From Mycobacterium rhizamassiliense (lineage in GTDB: Bacteria; Actinomycetota; Actinomycetes; Mycobacteriales; Mycobacteriaceae), in assembly GCF_900157375.1 (NCBI RefSeq), contig NZ_LT721901.1:3024315-3088314 (forward strand): a DNA stretch of 64,000 nucleotides, written 5' to 3'. A program made the translations under genes and the position numbers. The notes beneath the pieces are model-generated. The model did no database searches and was not told where the DNA came from. It saw only the letters and a program-made list of their open reading frames with translations. This document shows positions 42,740 through 52,154 of this stretch, piece by piece. Positions within the stretch are counted from its first letter, which is position 1, and each line of letters opens with the position of its first letter.

Positions 42740-43564
42740 TCAGTTCAGCTCGGCGATCACCTTCGAGAAGTTGGCGATGTGGTTGTCCTGCACGGTGACG
42801 GACGTGACGCCGTACTTCTCGCGGTAAAACCGCAGCCTGTCTGCCATCTGGCTCGGCGTCCCGCTTAGCACCGAGGTCTGCTCCAGCAACTCCTCGTCGG
42901 ACTGGTCCGGCGCGTACGCGCGGGTCATCTTCAGGTCGGGCATGGTCTCGCCTTCGCGGGGCATCGCCGTGATCGCCAGGTTGAGCTCCAGCGAGTCGAA
43001 CCGATCGCCGGCCGCCTTGCGGACGAACTCGACGCGCTCGGTCAGCGGGTCGTCCGCGTCTTCCTTCACCCTCGAACCGGTCAGCCCGATGATGTGGGCG
43101 TTTTGAGCGGCGATGGTCAGCACCCGGTCACCGTTGCCCGCGATGAGGATGGGCATCTTCGGGTGGTGCTCCGCCAAATACTTGGTCATGTGCAGGAGGT
43201 TGTCGACCCGGGCGCCGGCGCTGGGGTAGGGCAGCTCGGCCGCCTCGAATTCCTCCTTGACGTAACCGGTTCCGAGGCCGACCTCGAGTCGGCCGTCACT
43301 GAGCTTGTCCACATCGCCGAGGTCCCGGCTGAGCAGGGCCGGCTTGTAGAACGCGGCGTTGAGCACGTACATGCTCAGCTTGAGTTTGGTGGTGACCATG
43401 GCCGCGGCAGTCAGCGCGGCGATCGGGGATGCCGCACCGAGATGATCTGGTACGCAGAGAATCTCGAACCCGTGATCTTCAGCCTGCTTCACCTTTTCGA
43501 CGAATGCCTCGCGCGACTTGATCCAGCGCATGCTCATCCCAAAACGAAAATCCTTGGCCACCAA
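42740..43564 (-). CDS. F420-type luciferase-like oxidoreductase (LLM class)
   Basis: 274 residues, TIM-barrel of the bacterial luciferase superfamily: FRFGMSMRWIKSREAFVEK start, FEILCVPDHLGAASPI, SDGRLEVGLGTGYVKEEFE (cofactor-phosphate loop) and GTPSQMADRLRFYREKYGV. This is the TIGR03621-type group that mycobacteria run on coenzyme F420. Substrate unknown. It is the first core gene after the tRNA. Confidence 0.85.
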   Translation of the reverse strand: MVAKDFRFGMSMRWIKSREAFVEKVKQAEDHGFEILCVPDHLGAASPIAALTAAAMVTTKLKLSMYVLNAAFYKPALLSRDLGDVDKLSDGRLEVGLGTGYVKEEFEAAELPYPSAGARVDNLLHMTKYLAEHHPKMPILIAGNGDRVLTIAAQNAHIIGLTGSRVKEDADDPLTERVEFVRKAAGDRFDSLELNLAITAMPREGETMPDLKMTRAYAPDQSDEELLEQTSVLSGTPSQMADRLRFYREKYGVTSVTVQDNHIANFSKVIAELN

Positions 43565-43593
43565 CGTCCTCCATTCAATAATCTCAAGAACAC

Positions 43594-44658
43594 TTACCAG
43601 GAAAGAGCCGCCGCCGCCAAGCCCTGAACCAGGGCGGTGGTGACCGGCGACAAACCGTCAGCGCCCGGGAACGGGCTGCGCGGGCTAAGGCCCCTGACGC
43701 GAACTGACAGTTCTAACTGTGTCCCCCCATGACGGACCCGGTTGACCGGGTTGTCCGGATGTAGCCCCCGCAACTCGCGAGGAATGTCGGCGAGATCGGT
43801 GATGACCTGATAGCCGCTGACGTCGATATGGCTGGCCAGGTGGTCGGCGAGGACGCGGTTGCACCCGCCGGCCAGCAGCTGGGTGCCGCGCCCGATGCGG
43901 CCATAGCCGTGCAGCGAGACCGCCACGTCGACATGGTCGAGAAACTCGGCGAGCCGCTCGGATTCGTTGGGATTGAACATCATCGACGACAGATGATGCG
44001 GGTAGCGGTCTGGATGGCGCACCGTGTACACCGACGCGTCGGCGGCCTCCGCGGCACGCTCGGCGATCACGTCGGTCATCTGTTCCAGGCCGCCACCGTG
44101 GATGGCGAGAAACCCGAAGCGCGACCGCAGCCGGCTCGTCTCGACCACGCCCGGTTCGGCGAGTAACTCCGAAAGCGACTGTGGCGCGGGCGTTGACGCC
44201 TTTCTTGCCGAGACCGGCCGGGGCCAGTTCGCGGGATCCCAGCGGCGCAGGTACTCGACCCAGCGTTGCGGCAGCCCGTGGTGGATGGCCCCGTTGACGA
44301 TCTTGGGCAGGTAGTCGGGCCGGGGCGGACCGGGAGTCACCCGATGGTCGATGTACACCCAGGCCGGTTCGGGTCCGTCGTCGGTACGCACGGTCAGCCG
44401 GTCACGCCGGTAGCGCACCGGCACACCCTCGGCGCTGTCCAGGACGGCCAGGTCGTGATCCGAAAGCTGCCAGACGACCCCGTGCACCTCGTTGCCGGCG
44501 AGAGGCTCGACGGTCGCGACGCCGCGCTCGTTGATCAGCCAATCGTGATCGGACAGGACCGCTGGCCGGGGATCAACGGCGTCGGGGCAGCGCTGCGCCA
44601 TTTGGTTGACGCACAGGTTGGACCCGTAGGCGAAGTAGGGGTGCCGGCGGGCCCGCAT
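43594..44658 (-). CDS. gamma-glutamylcyclotransferase / poly-gamma-glutamate hydrolase fusion
   Basis: 354 residues, counterpart of M. tuberculosis Rv0923c by position. Residues 1-150: GGCT fold with YFAYGSN (8-14) and catalytic Glu77 in LDSAEGVPVRYRRD. Residues 160-354: phage-type poly-gamma-glutamate hydrolase (DUF867) with zinc ligands His187 and Glu192 (AIHGGGLEQMTD) and a later His in SLHGYGRIG. Both halves act on gamma-glutamyl bonds, so the fusion could cut gamma-glutamyl polymers and cyclise the released residue; no mycobacterial substrate is established to my knowledge. Confidence 0.85.
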   Translation of the reverse strand: MRARRHPYFAYGSNLCVNQMAQRCPDAVDPRPAVLSDHDWLINERGVATVEPLAGNEVHGVVWQLSDHDLAVLDSAEGVPVRYRRDRLTVRTDDGPEPAWVYIDHRVTPGPPRPDYLPKIVNGAIHHGLPQRWVEYLRRWDPANWPRPVSARKASTPAPQSLSELLAEPGVVETSRLRSRFGFLAIHGGGLEQMTDVIAERAAEAADASVYTVRHPDRYPHHLSSMMFNPNESERLAEFLDHVDVAVSLHGYGRIGRGTQLLAGGCNRVLADHLASHIDVSGYQVITDLADIPRELRGLHPDNPVNRVRHGGTQLELSVRVRGLSPRSPFPGADGLSPVTTALVQGLAAAALSW

Positions 44659-44745
44659 TCAGCGGCCTACTCTCCGGCGAACAAACATTTAGTCAGACTA
44701 TGCGATTCCGATATCGAGGCAAGCGGAGGACCGCCGCGGCGTCGG

Positions 44746-45990
44746 CTACATCCCTTTCACGGTCAGGTAGATCAGCACCACATTCAGCACGCTCACCAGT
44801 AGCGCCACCGCCCACCCGAGGACCGTCGTCACCGGGTGGTTGGTGTCCTTGCCCATCAGCTTGCGGTTGCTGGTGAGCATCACCAGCGGAAGCACCGCGA
44901 ACGGAATTCCGAACGACAGCACGACCTGCGAGAGCACCAGCGCGCGGGTGGGGTCGAAGCCCAGCGCCAGAATCGCCAGCGCAGGGCACAGCGTGACCAG
45001 GCGGCGCACCACCATCGGGACCCGCCGATGCAGCAGCCCCTGCATGATCATCGCGCCGGCGTAGGCGCCCACCGACGACGACGCGAGGCCCGACGCGAGC
45101 AACCCGATCGCGAACAGCACCGCAATCGTCGTTCCGAGTGTGGAGTGGATGGCGGTGTAGGCGCCCTCGATCGATGCGGACACGTCGCGGTCTTGCAGGT
45201 TGATTGCGGCGATCAGAAGCATCGCGGCGTTCACCGTTCCGGCCACGGCCATCGCCAGCACGACGTCCACCCGGGTGACCCGCAGCAGGAGGCGCCTCCG
45301 CTGTCCCTCCTCGGGATGGCCGTGCCGGTCGAGGACCAGACCGGAATGCATGTACACCGCGTGCGGCATCACTGTGGCGCCCAGGATCGCGGCCGCCAGC
45401 AGCACGGTCTCGGCGCCGTGGAACCGCGGCACCAGGCCGCCGAGCACGGCATCGGGCGGCGGCGTTGCGACGAAGAAGCTCGCCGCGAATCCGACTGCGA
45501 TGACGGCGAGCAAGCCGGTGATGACGCGCTCGAAGATGATCTGACCGCGCCGGTCCTGCAGCGTTAGGAGCAGCAGCGAAACCACGCCGGTGATGATGCC
45601 GCCGACTAGCAGCGGCAGCCCGAACAGGATGTGCAGCGCGATGGCGCCGCCGACCACCTCGGCGGCATCGGTTGCGATGGCGACCAATTCGGCCTGCACC
45701 CAAAAGGCCAGCCGCAGTGGGCGATTCATCTGCTTGCCGATGGCCGACGGCAGGGAGCGTCCGGTCACCAATCCGAGCTTGGCCGAAAGATATTGGACCA
45801 GGCCCGCCAGCACGTTGGCGACGACGATGACCCACAGCAGCAGGTAGCCGTACTGCGCGCCGGCGCTGACGTTCGCCGCGACATTGCCGGGATCGACGTA
45901 GGCGATCGCCGCCACGAACGCCGGCCCGAGCAGATACCAGCTCGTCTTGAGTGAGGCCGCGGTGTCCTGCGCCAACGTGTCGATCCTCAA
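44746..45990 (-). CDS. mntH: NRAMP-family Mn2+/H+ symporter MntH
   Basis: 414 residues with eleven or so membrane helices. Metal site motifs are TM1 DPGN (33-36) and TM6 MPH (208-210). It imports Mn2+ and other divalent metals across the plasma membrane with protons. Position matches Rv0924c. A larger frame on the same strand but out of phase (44693-46441) is a shadow. No MntR box or manganese riboswitch was recognised in the 90 bases upstream. Confidence 0.96.
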   Translation of the reverse strand: MRIDTLAQDTAASLKTSWYLLGPAFVAAIAYVDPGNVAANVSAGAQYGYLLLWVIVVANVLAGLVQYLSAKLGLVTGRSLPSAIGKQMNRPLRLAFWVQAELVAIATDAAEVVGGAIALHILFGLPLLVGGIITGVVSLLLLTLQDRRGQIIFERVITGLLAVIAVGFAASFFVATPPPDAVLGGLVPRFHGAETVLLAAAILGATVMPHAVYMHSGLVLDRHGHPEEGQRRRLLLRVTRVDVVLAMAVAGTVNAAMLLIAAINLQDRDVSASIEGAYTAIHSTLGTTIAVLFAIGLLASGLASSSVGAYAGAMIMQGLLHRRVPMVVRRLVTLCPALAILALGFDPTRALVLSQVVLSFGIPFAVLPLVMLTSNRKLMGKDTNHPVTTVLGWAVALLVSVLNVVLIYLTVKGM

Positions 45991-46080
45991 TCCGAATTAC
46001 CGATGAAAACAGTGAAGTCAATCGACACCAACCGTAGCGTTGGCCCCCGGACCAGCGCACAACCGGCACAGCGTTTGCGG

Positions 46081-46794
46081 CTAGGCGACGCCGATGCTGC
46101 CGCCCCCGTCGACGCGCACGATCTGGCCCGTCATGTATCCGGCGTCCTCGTGCAGCAGCATGCAGATCACATGCGCGATCTCGGCGGGGGTGCCGACCCG
46201 GTGCATGGGCAGCCGGTCGAGCACCCGCGCCTCGCGGTCCGATCCGACCGGGCTCAGGCCGCGATACATCTCGGTCTCGATCGGGCCGGGCGCCACCGCG
46301 TTGACGGTGATGCCCGTCGACGCGAGCTCGCCGGCCCAGATGCGGGTGCAGGTTTCCAACGCGGCCTTCGACGCGGCATACGGGGTCCGTTCGGCGACAC
46401 CGAGCGTCGTCAGGCTCGTGACGTTGACGATGCGGCCCCATCCGGCCTCGACCATGCCGGGCAGCACCGCCTGCACCACCTGGACCGCGGTGCGCACGTT
46501 CATGTCGTAGGCGAGGGACAGGTCGTCGAGGTCGATCGACCCGATGTGACCGAATCGCGCCAGGCCGACGTTGTTGACCACCGCATCGACGCGGCCCCCG
46601 GCGACGATCGCGTCGAGGATCGCCGCAGTCGCCGCCCGGTCACCCAGGTCCACCTCGTGGAATTGCCCGGGGAAGTCCGCCGGTGCCGTGCGCGCCAACC
46701 CAATTGGCTCGTGGCCCTCGGCGGCAAGGCGGTCGACGACCGCCCGGCCGATACCCTTGGACGCCCCGCTGACCAGGACCCGTCGTTTCGACAT
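46081..46794 (-). CDS. SDR family oxidoreductase
   Basis: 237 residues from ATG 46794 (GGGGAAA upstream); an upstream in-frame ATG at 46848 adds 18 unconserved residues. VLVSGASKGIGRAVVD, VNNVGLARFG, TSLTTL then PYAASKAALE, and DGGGSIGVA are complete SDR motifs. Position matches Rv0925c. Substrate unknown. Confidence 0.87.
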   Translation of the reverse strand: MSKRRVLVSGASKGIGRAVVDRLAAEGHEPIGLARTAPADFPGQFHEVDLGDRAATAAILDAIVAGGRVDAVVNNVGLARFGHIGSIDLDDLSLAYDMNVRTAVQVVQAVLPGMVEAGWGRIVNVTSLTTLGVAERTPYAASKAALETCTRIWAGELASTGITVNAVAPGPIETEMYRGLSPVGSDREARVLDRLPMHRVGTPAEIAHVICMLLHEDAGYMTGQIVRVDGGGSIGVA

Positions 46795-46861
46795 CGCTTT
46801 CCCCTTCCGCGCGACTGCACTAGGCAACGCCGAAGGGGCGCGTTTCATGCCGGGTGGGGCG

Positions 46862-47938
46862 TCACGCCGGCAGGTACAACCCCTTGCCGGGCACCAGCGG
46901 CAGGTCGAGGGTTGTCACGATGCCGGGTGCGGCGGCCACCACCGCCGGGATCGCGTTGACGACCCGCATCGCGGTGGCGACCAGCCCGGCGTGGTTGTGA
47001 TCGCCGTTGGGGCTGCCCAGGCAGACGTCGACGGCGTACGAGGGTTCGCCGGTGATCTCGATGCGATACGAGCCGCCCTCCTGCGCGGGCTGCGGCCACT
47101 CGGGCTGCAGGTCCGGGCGCAGCCGGGTGACGTGTTCGAGGACCACGGCGGGCTTGCCGTCGACCATGCCGAACACCTCGAACCGCAGCGCGGCGGCCGT
47201 GCCCTTGGCGATGTGCCCCGACGCGATGTCGAAGTCCTCGGGCGCCGGTTCGCGCACGTAGCTCTGGGTGACCTCGTCGAGCGTGATGCCCAGGCCCGCA
47301 GCCATCTGCCGGATCACTGAGCCCCACGCCAGGCTCAGCACACCGGGCTGCAGCAGCATCGGGAGGTCGTCCATCGGCTTGCCGAAGCCCATCACGTCGA
47401 ACATGACCGCGGCGCTGTCATAGGTGGCGTAGTCGACGATCTCCATGCACCGGATCTGCTGGATGCTCTGGCACGTGCCCGCAAGGGCCAGCGGCAGCAG
47501 GTCATTGGCGAATCCGGGGTCGATGCCGTTGACGTACAGGCTCGAATTGCCTTCGCGCGCAGCATCTTCCAGTGGCTTGATCAGTTCTTCGGGGATGACC
47601 TGCCACGGGTACTGCAGGAACACCGGGCCGCTGCCGACGATGTTGATCCCGGCGGCCAGGACGCGCCGGTAGTCTTCGAGCGCCTCGGGCAGCCGGTTGT
47701 CGGCCAGTGCGTTGTACACCGCGCACTTGGGGCCGGTGGCGAGCACGGCATCCAGGTCGGTGCTGGCGAGCACTCCAGTCGAATCCGCAAGGCCGGCAAG
47801 ATCTGCCGCGTCCTTGCCGGCCTTGGCGTCGGACGACACCCAGACGCCGCGGAGCTCGAATTCGGGGTTGGTGATGAGCGCCCTCAGCGCGTGGATACCG
47901 ACATTGCCGGTGCCCAGTTGGACGACGGGGATGGGCAT
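46862..47938 (-). CDS. dihydrodipicolinate-reductase-like dehydrogenase
   Basis: 358 residues, ATG with AAGGAG upstream. Rossmann start VVQLGTGNVGIHALRALI, ADLAGLADSTGVLASTDLDAVL, and a DapB-like C-terminal domain (NGIDPGFANDLLPLALAG). Related to 2,4-diaminopentanoate dehydrogenase and the Rv0926c family; the natural substrate in mycobacteria is not known. It lies in a leftward run with the SDRs on either side. Confidence 0.82.
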   Translation of the reverse strand: MPIPVVQLGTGNVGIHALRALITNPEFELRGVWVSSDAKAGKDAADLAGLADSTGVLASTDLDAVLATGPKCAVYNALADNRLPEALEDYRRVLAAGINIVGSGPVFLQYPWQVIPEELIKPLEDAAREGNSSLYVNGIDPGFANDLLPLALAGTCQSIQQIRCMEIVDYATYDSAAVMFDVMGFGKPMDDLPMLLQPGVLSLAWGSVIRQMAAGLGITLDEVTQSYVREPAPEDFDIASGHIAKGTAAALRFEVFGMVDGKPAVVLEHVTRLRPDLQPEWPQPAQEGGSYRIEITGEPSYAVDVCLGSPNGDHNHAGLVATAMRVVNAIPAVVAAAPGIVTTLDLPLVPGKGLYLPA

Positions 47939-47962
47939 AGCGGGCTCCTTAGCGGTCGGCGA

Positions 47963-48754
47963 TCACAGGTCCGGGACGGGGATGTCGAGATTGGGGAACG
48001 TCAGGCCGCCGTCCACCTCGAGCGTCTTGCCGGTCAGGAAGTTTCCGGCCGGTGACGCCAAATACACTGCGGCAGCGGCGATATCGACCGGGTCGCCGAG
48101 GCGGCGCATGGGTGTCACCTTCTCCATCGGCTCACGCAATTCGTCGTTGGAGGCCACCACGTCCAGTGCCGAGGTCAGGATCGAGCCGGGCGCGATGGCG
48201 TTCACCCGGATCCGCGGGCACAGGTCCAGTGCGGCCGACCGGGTGTAGTGCGCCAGCGCGGCTTTGGCGGTGGCGTAGGCGGCGAAGCCGCGCCCGGCCA
48301 GCCGGCCCATGGTCGAGGTGATGTTGATGATGCTGCCGCCGCCGGAGTGCTCCAGCATCAGCGGCACCGACGCGATGGTGAGCGCGTGAGCGGTGGCGAC
48401 GTTGAAGGTGAAAGCGTCCTTGAGGTCCTTGGTCGAGGTGGTCAGCAGCGTGTTGGGCATGGTGCCGCCGACGTTGTTGACGACGATGTCGAGCTTCCCG
48501 AACGCCTCGACGGCCGCACCGGCCAGCTGAGCGGTGGCCTCGGGGTGGGCCAGGTCGGCGGTCACGATGTGTGCCTTGCGACCCGCGGCGCGGACCTGTT
48601 CTGCGACGGCCTCTAGTTGAGATTCGGTGCGCGAGGCGATGACGACGTCGGCGCCCGCTTCGGCGAAAGCGACCGCTATCGCTGCGCCCAGGCCGCGGCC
48701 TGCACCGGTGATAACGGCGACTTTGTCGTCCAGACGGAACCTGTCAAGGATCAT
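47963..48754 (-). CDS. SDR family oxidoreductase
   Basis: 263 residues (Rv0927c counterpart). [54 protein letters not shown] (Ser, Tyr, Lys) and VDGGLTFP. Upstream by about 70 bases lies a perfect match to the KstR consensus, so cholesterol/lipid-type control of this gene and the two after it is possible. It diverges from the phosphate transport operon. Confidence 0.88.
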   Translation of the reverse strand: MILDRFRLDDKVAVITGAGRGLGAAIAVAFAEAGADVVIASRTESQLEAVAEQVRAAGRKAHIVTADLAHPEATAQLAGAAVEAFGKLDIVVNNVGGTMPNTLLTTSTKDLKDAFTFNVATAHALTIASVPLMLEHSGGGSIINITSTMGRLAGRGFAAYATAKAALAHYTRSAALDLCPRIRVNAIAPGSILTSALDVVASNDELREPMEKVTPMRRLGDPVDIAAAAVYLASPAGNFLTGKTLEVDGGLTFPNLDIPVPDL

Positions 48755-49100
48755 TACGGCCTCTCTTCATTGAGCTGTCGGCCGAAACGGTAGCAGCCTC
48801 GCCGTCTCGGTTCGCGGCATTTCTGAAACAGGTTCTAGTTTCGCACACAGGCCCGCTGTGGCAAGCCCCGATATCCAGCGGGGCTGCGGCCAAAATGGAT
48901 CGACCCTCAGTGGGTATATTCCAGATTCGGCCCGGGGTGACTGCGAGAGGGGGCGCGCCACCTAGTCCGACGACGACAGTCGAGACAAATTTGCCGAACG
49001 TTAACCCATTCTTACTGCCGCTTTGCGACCGCGGATAAGACGGTTGGTGGCGGACCGCGGCAACGGGCTGCAGCGGTCAATCTTCGACGTGAGGAAGTGA
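48755..49100. promoter_or_regulatory. 346-base divergent region SDR/pstS
   Basis: The left part holds the KstR-like box (48824-48837). The right part has an AT-rich run ACAAATTTGCCGAACGTTAA (about 48983-49002) followed by CCCATTCTTACTG, a likely place for the pst promoter and for phosphate-responsive (SenX3-RegX3-type) control, though a clear RegX3 box was not proven. GAGGAAG (49091-49097) is the pstS RBS. No small gene recognised. Confidence 0.45.
48824..48837. promoter_or_regulatory. KstR-consensus operator candidate
   Basis: TGAAACAGGTTCTA fits the published KstR pattern TnnAACnnGTTnnA at every fixed base; read on the minus strand it is TAGAACCTGTTTCA. Location 70-83 bases upstream of the SDR ATG at 48754 suits a repressor of that leftward unit. 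Confidence 0.6.
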
Positions 49101-50216
49101 ATGAGACTCAACCGGTTTAGTGGCGTGGTCGGCGTGGTGGCTGCCGGGGCATTCCTGATTTCGGGATGCGGTAGCGACAACAACGCCAGCGGCGGAAGTG
49201 CCACGACGGGTGCGCCCTCGGGCAAGGTTGCCTGCGGCGGGAAAAAGACGCTGAAGGCCAGCGGGTCGACGGCGCAGGCGAACGCGATGACGCGCTTCGT
49301 CAAGGCGTTCGAACAGGCCTGCCCGGATCAGACGCTGAACTACACGCCCAACGGATCGGGCGCGGGGATTCGCGAATTCACCGGCAACCAAACGGATTTC
49401 GGCGGCTCCGATTCGCCGCTGAGCCAAGATGAGGCCACGGCCGCGCAGCAGCGCTGCGGCGGCGCCCCCGCATGGAACCTGCCGACGGTGTTCGGTCCCA
49501 TCGCGGTCACCTACAACATCAACACGGTGAGCTCGCTGAACCTGGACGGTCCCACGCTCGCGAAAATCTTCAACGGCGCCATCACCACGTGGAACGATCC
49601 CGCGATCCAGGCGCTGAACCCCGGAACGACGTTGCCCAGCCAGCCGGTGCACGTCGTGTTCCGCAGCGACGAGTCCGGCACCACGGACAACTTCCAGAAG
49701 TATCTCGACGCCGCCTCCAACAACGCATGGGGTAAGGGCGCCGGCAAGACCTTCAAGGGCGGTGTCGGCGAGGGCGCGAAGGGCAACGACGGCACGTCGG
49801 CGGCCGTCAAGGCGACCGACGGCTCGATCACCTACAACGAATGGTCCTTCGCCCAGGCGCAACACCTGAACATGGCCAAAGTCGTCACGTCGGCGGGGCC
49901 GGATGCGGTGGCGATCAGCAGCGACTCGGTCGGCAAGACGATCGCGGGGGCCGCGATCAAGGGGCAGGGTAATGACCTGGTGCTCGACACCATCTCGTTC
50001 TACAAGCCCGCGCAGGCCGGTTCGTATCCGATCGTGCTGGCAACGTATGAGGTGGTGTGCTCGAAATACCCCGACGCCCAGGTCGGTATGGCCGTGAAGG
50101 CCTTCCTGCAGAGCGCCATCGGCGCCGGTCAGAATGGTTTGGCGGACAACGGATATATTCCTATCCCAGACTCGTTCAAGTCGAGGTTGTCGGCTGCGGT
50201 CAACGCCATCAGCTAA
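49101..50216 (+). CDS. pstS3: phosphate-binding lipoprotein PstS
   Basis: 371 residues. Lipoprotein signal with lipobox LISGC (Cys23). [40 protein letters not shown] and [11 protein letters not shown] are the phosphate-binding loops of PstS. Anchored outside the plasma membrane, it captures phosphate for PstC/PstA. The pst3 designation rests on its place next to the Rv0927c homologue, as in M. tuberculosis. Confidence 0.96.
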   Translation: MRLNRFSGVVGVVAAGAFLISGCGSDNNASGGSATTGAPSGKVACGGKKTLKASGSTAQANAMTRFVKAFEQACPDQTLNYTPNGSGAGIREFTGNQTDFGGSDSPLSQDEATAAQQRCGGAPAWNLPTVFGPIAVTYNINTVSSLNLDGPTLAKIFNGAITTWNDPAIQALNPGTTLPSQPVHVVFRSDESGTTDNFQKYLDAASNNAWGKGAGKTFKGGVGEGAKGNDGTSAAVKATDGSITYNEWSFAQAQHLNMAKVVTSAGPDAVAISSDSVGKTIAGAAIKGQGNDLVLDTISFYKPAQAGSYPIVLATYEVVCSKYPDAQVGMAVKAFLQSAIGAGQNGLADNGYIPIPDSFKSRLSAAVNAIS

Positions 50217-50228
50217 GCCGAGGAAGTC

Positions 50229-51227
50229 ATGACTCGAAGTTCAGCGGCCCCACCGGTGGATCAGGCTGGACGAGTCCCGACCCTCAAAGTGGCGAACACC
50301 CGCGCCCTGGGGCGGGCCGACCGGATCTTTCACGCCATCGCGTCGACCGCCGGTTCGACTGTGGTGATCGCGGTGGTGCTGATCGCGGTGTTCCTGTTGG
50401 TCCGCGCCATCCCGTCCCTGGGCGCGAACACGGCGAACTTCTTCACCAGTTCTCAGTTCGACACCACGAATCCGCTGCGCCTGGCGTTCGGCATTCGTGA
50501 CCTGTTCATGGTCACGGTGCTGAGTTCGTTGTCGGCATTGGTGTTGGCCGTCCCGATCGCGATCGGGATCGCGGTGTTCCTGACGCAATACGCACCCACG
50601 CGGCTGTCGCGTCCGTTCGGCGCCATGGTCGACCTGTTGGCCGCGGTGCCGTCGATCGTCTTCGGGTTGTGGGGCATTTTCGTGCTGGCGCCCACGCTGA
50701 AGCCGATCGCGGAATTCCTGAATCGCAACCTGGAGTGGTTGTTTCTGTTCAAGGCGGGCAACGTTTCCCTGGTCGGCGGGGGCACGATCTTCACCGCCGC
50801 CGTGGTGCTCTCGGTGATGATCTTGCCGATCGTCACCTCGGTGTCGCGCGAAGTTTTTCGGCAGACCCCCCGCATGCAGATCGAGGCGGCGCTCGCGCTG
50901 GGCGCCACCAAGTGGGAAGTGGTGCGCATGACCGTGCTGCCGTTCGGGCGCAGCGGAGTCATCGCGGCATCGATGCTGGGATTGGGCCGCGCCCTGGGCG
51001 AAACCGTGGCGGTGCTCATCATCCTGCGCGCCTCCGCCCATCCCGGGAATTGGTCGCTGTTCGACGGCGGCTACACCTTCGCCTCCAAGATCGCTTCCGC
51101 CGCATCCGAATTCAGCGAGGCGCTGCCCACCGGCGCCTACATCTCTGCGGGGCTTGCGCTGTTCGTGTTGACGTTCATCGTCAACGTGGTCGCTCGCGCG
51201 GTGGCCGGCGGGAAGGTCAACGGATGA
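50229..51227 (+). CDS. pstC2: phosphate ABC transporter permease PstC
   Basis: 332 residues with about six membrane helices; the inner-membrane permease EAA loop is [20 protein letters not shown], and [20 protein letters not shown] follows. 12 bases after pstS; overlaps pstA by four (ATGA). Pairs with PstA to form the membrane channel. Confidence 0.96.
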   Translation: MTRSSAAPPVDQAGRVPTLKVANTRALGRADRIFHAIASTAGSTVVIAVVLIAVFLLVRAIPSLGANTANFFTSSQFDTTNPLRLAFGIRDLFMVTVLSSLSALVLAVPIAIGIAVFLTQYAPTRLSRPFGAMVDLLAAVPSIVFGLWGIFVLAPTLKPIAEFLNRNLEWLFLFKAGNVSLVGGGTIFTAAVVLSVMILPIVTSVSREVFRQTPRMQIEAALALGATKWEVVRMTVLPFGRSGVIAASMLGLGRALGETVAVLIILRASAHPGNWSLFDGGYTFASKIASAASEFSEALPTGAYISAGLALFVLTFIVNVVARAVAGGKVNG

Positions 51228-52150
51228 CCTTCGACACGTTGGAAAAGCCGGTCAAGGCAGCGGTATTCGCGCCCGTCGCGATCCGGCGGCGGATCAAGAA
51301 CAACGTCGCGACCGTCTTCTTCTTCTCGGCGTTCCTCGTCGCGCTGGTACCGCTGGTGTGGGTGCTGTCGGTGGTGATCTCCAGAGGCTGGTACGGCGTG
51401 ACCCGGTCGGGCTGGTGGACGCACTCGCTGCGCGGCGTGCTGCCCGAGGAGTTCGCCGGCGGGGTCTACCACGCGTTGTACGGGACGCTGGCACAGGCGG
51501 GCGTCGCCGCGATGCTGGCCGTGCCGCTGGGTCTGATGACCGCCGTCTACCTCGCCGAGTACGGCTCCGGCCGGCTGGCGCGGGTGACCACCTTCATGGT
51601 CGACGTGCTCGCCGGGGTGCCCTCGATCGTCGCGGCGCTGTTCGTTTTCAGCCTGTGGATCGCCACCCTCGGATTCCAGCAGTGCGGGTTCGCGGTGTCG
51701 TTGGCGTTGGTCCTGCTGATGCTGCCGGTGGTGGTGCGCTCTGCCGAAGAGATGCTCAGGCTGGTGCCCGACGAACTGCGGGAAGCCAGTTACGCGTTGG
51801 GCGTATCCAAATGGAAGACCATCATGCGCATCGTCATGCCGATGGCGGCGCCGGGCATCGCCGCCGGTGTGCTGCTGTCGGTGGCCCGCGTCATCGGCGA
51901 AACGGCGCCGGTGCTGGTGCTGGTCGGCTACACCCGGTCCATCAACCTCGACATGCTGCACGGCAACATGGCCTCGCTGCCGCTGCTGATCTACACCGAG
52001 CTCACCAACCCCCAGCAGGCCGGTTTCCAGCGGGTGTGGGGCGCGGCGCTGACGCTGATCATCATGGTGGCCGCGATCTATCTGACCGTCGGGGCAATCA
52101 GGCTGCTGATCAACCGGCCGACCAGAACACGTCGCTACCTGCGGGCGTAG
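51224..52150 (+). CDS. pstA1: phosphate ABC transporter permease PstA
   Basis: 308 residues from ATG 51224. Six predicted helices and the EAA loop [20 protein letters not shown], then [17 protein letters not shown]. The frame is open far upstream, but that part is pstC read out of frame. No pstB ATPase gene follows; as in M. tuberculosis pst3/pst1 the ATPase must come from elsewhere. The pknD-pstA2 segment present next in M. tuberculosis is absent; Ku follows directly, convergent. Confidence 0.96.
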   Translation: MTFDTLEKPVKAAVFAPVAIRRRIKNNVATVFFFSAFLVALVPLVWVLSVVISRGWYGVTRSGWWTHSLRGVLPEEFAGGVYHALYGTLAQAGVAAMLAVPLGLMTAVYLAEYGSGRLARVTTFMVDVLAGVPSIVAALFVFSLWIATLGFQQCGFAVSLALVLLMLPVVVRSAEEMLRLVPDELREASYALGVSKWKTIMRIVMPMAAPGIAAGVLLSVARVIGETAPVLVLVGYTRSINLDMLHGNMASLPLLIYTELTNPQQAGFQRVWGAALTLIIMVAAIYLTVGAIRLLINRPTRTRRYLRA

Positions 52151-52154
52151 ACCC

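Noticed and set aside
44659..46080. Manganese riboswitch or MntR box near mntH
   Set aside because: Looked for in the 90 bases upstream of mntH; no recognisable conserved elements.
44693..46441. 582-codon open frame overlapping mntH out of phase on the same strand
   Set aside because: Arg/Ala-rich translation; MntH with DPGN and MPH motifs occupies the true frame.
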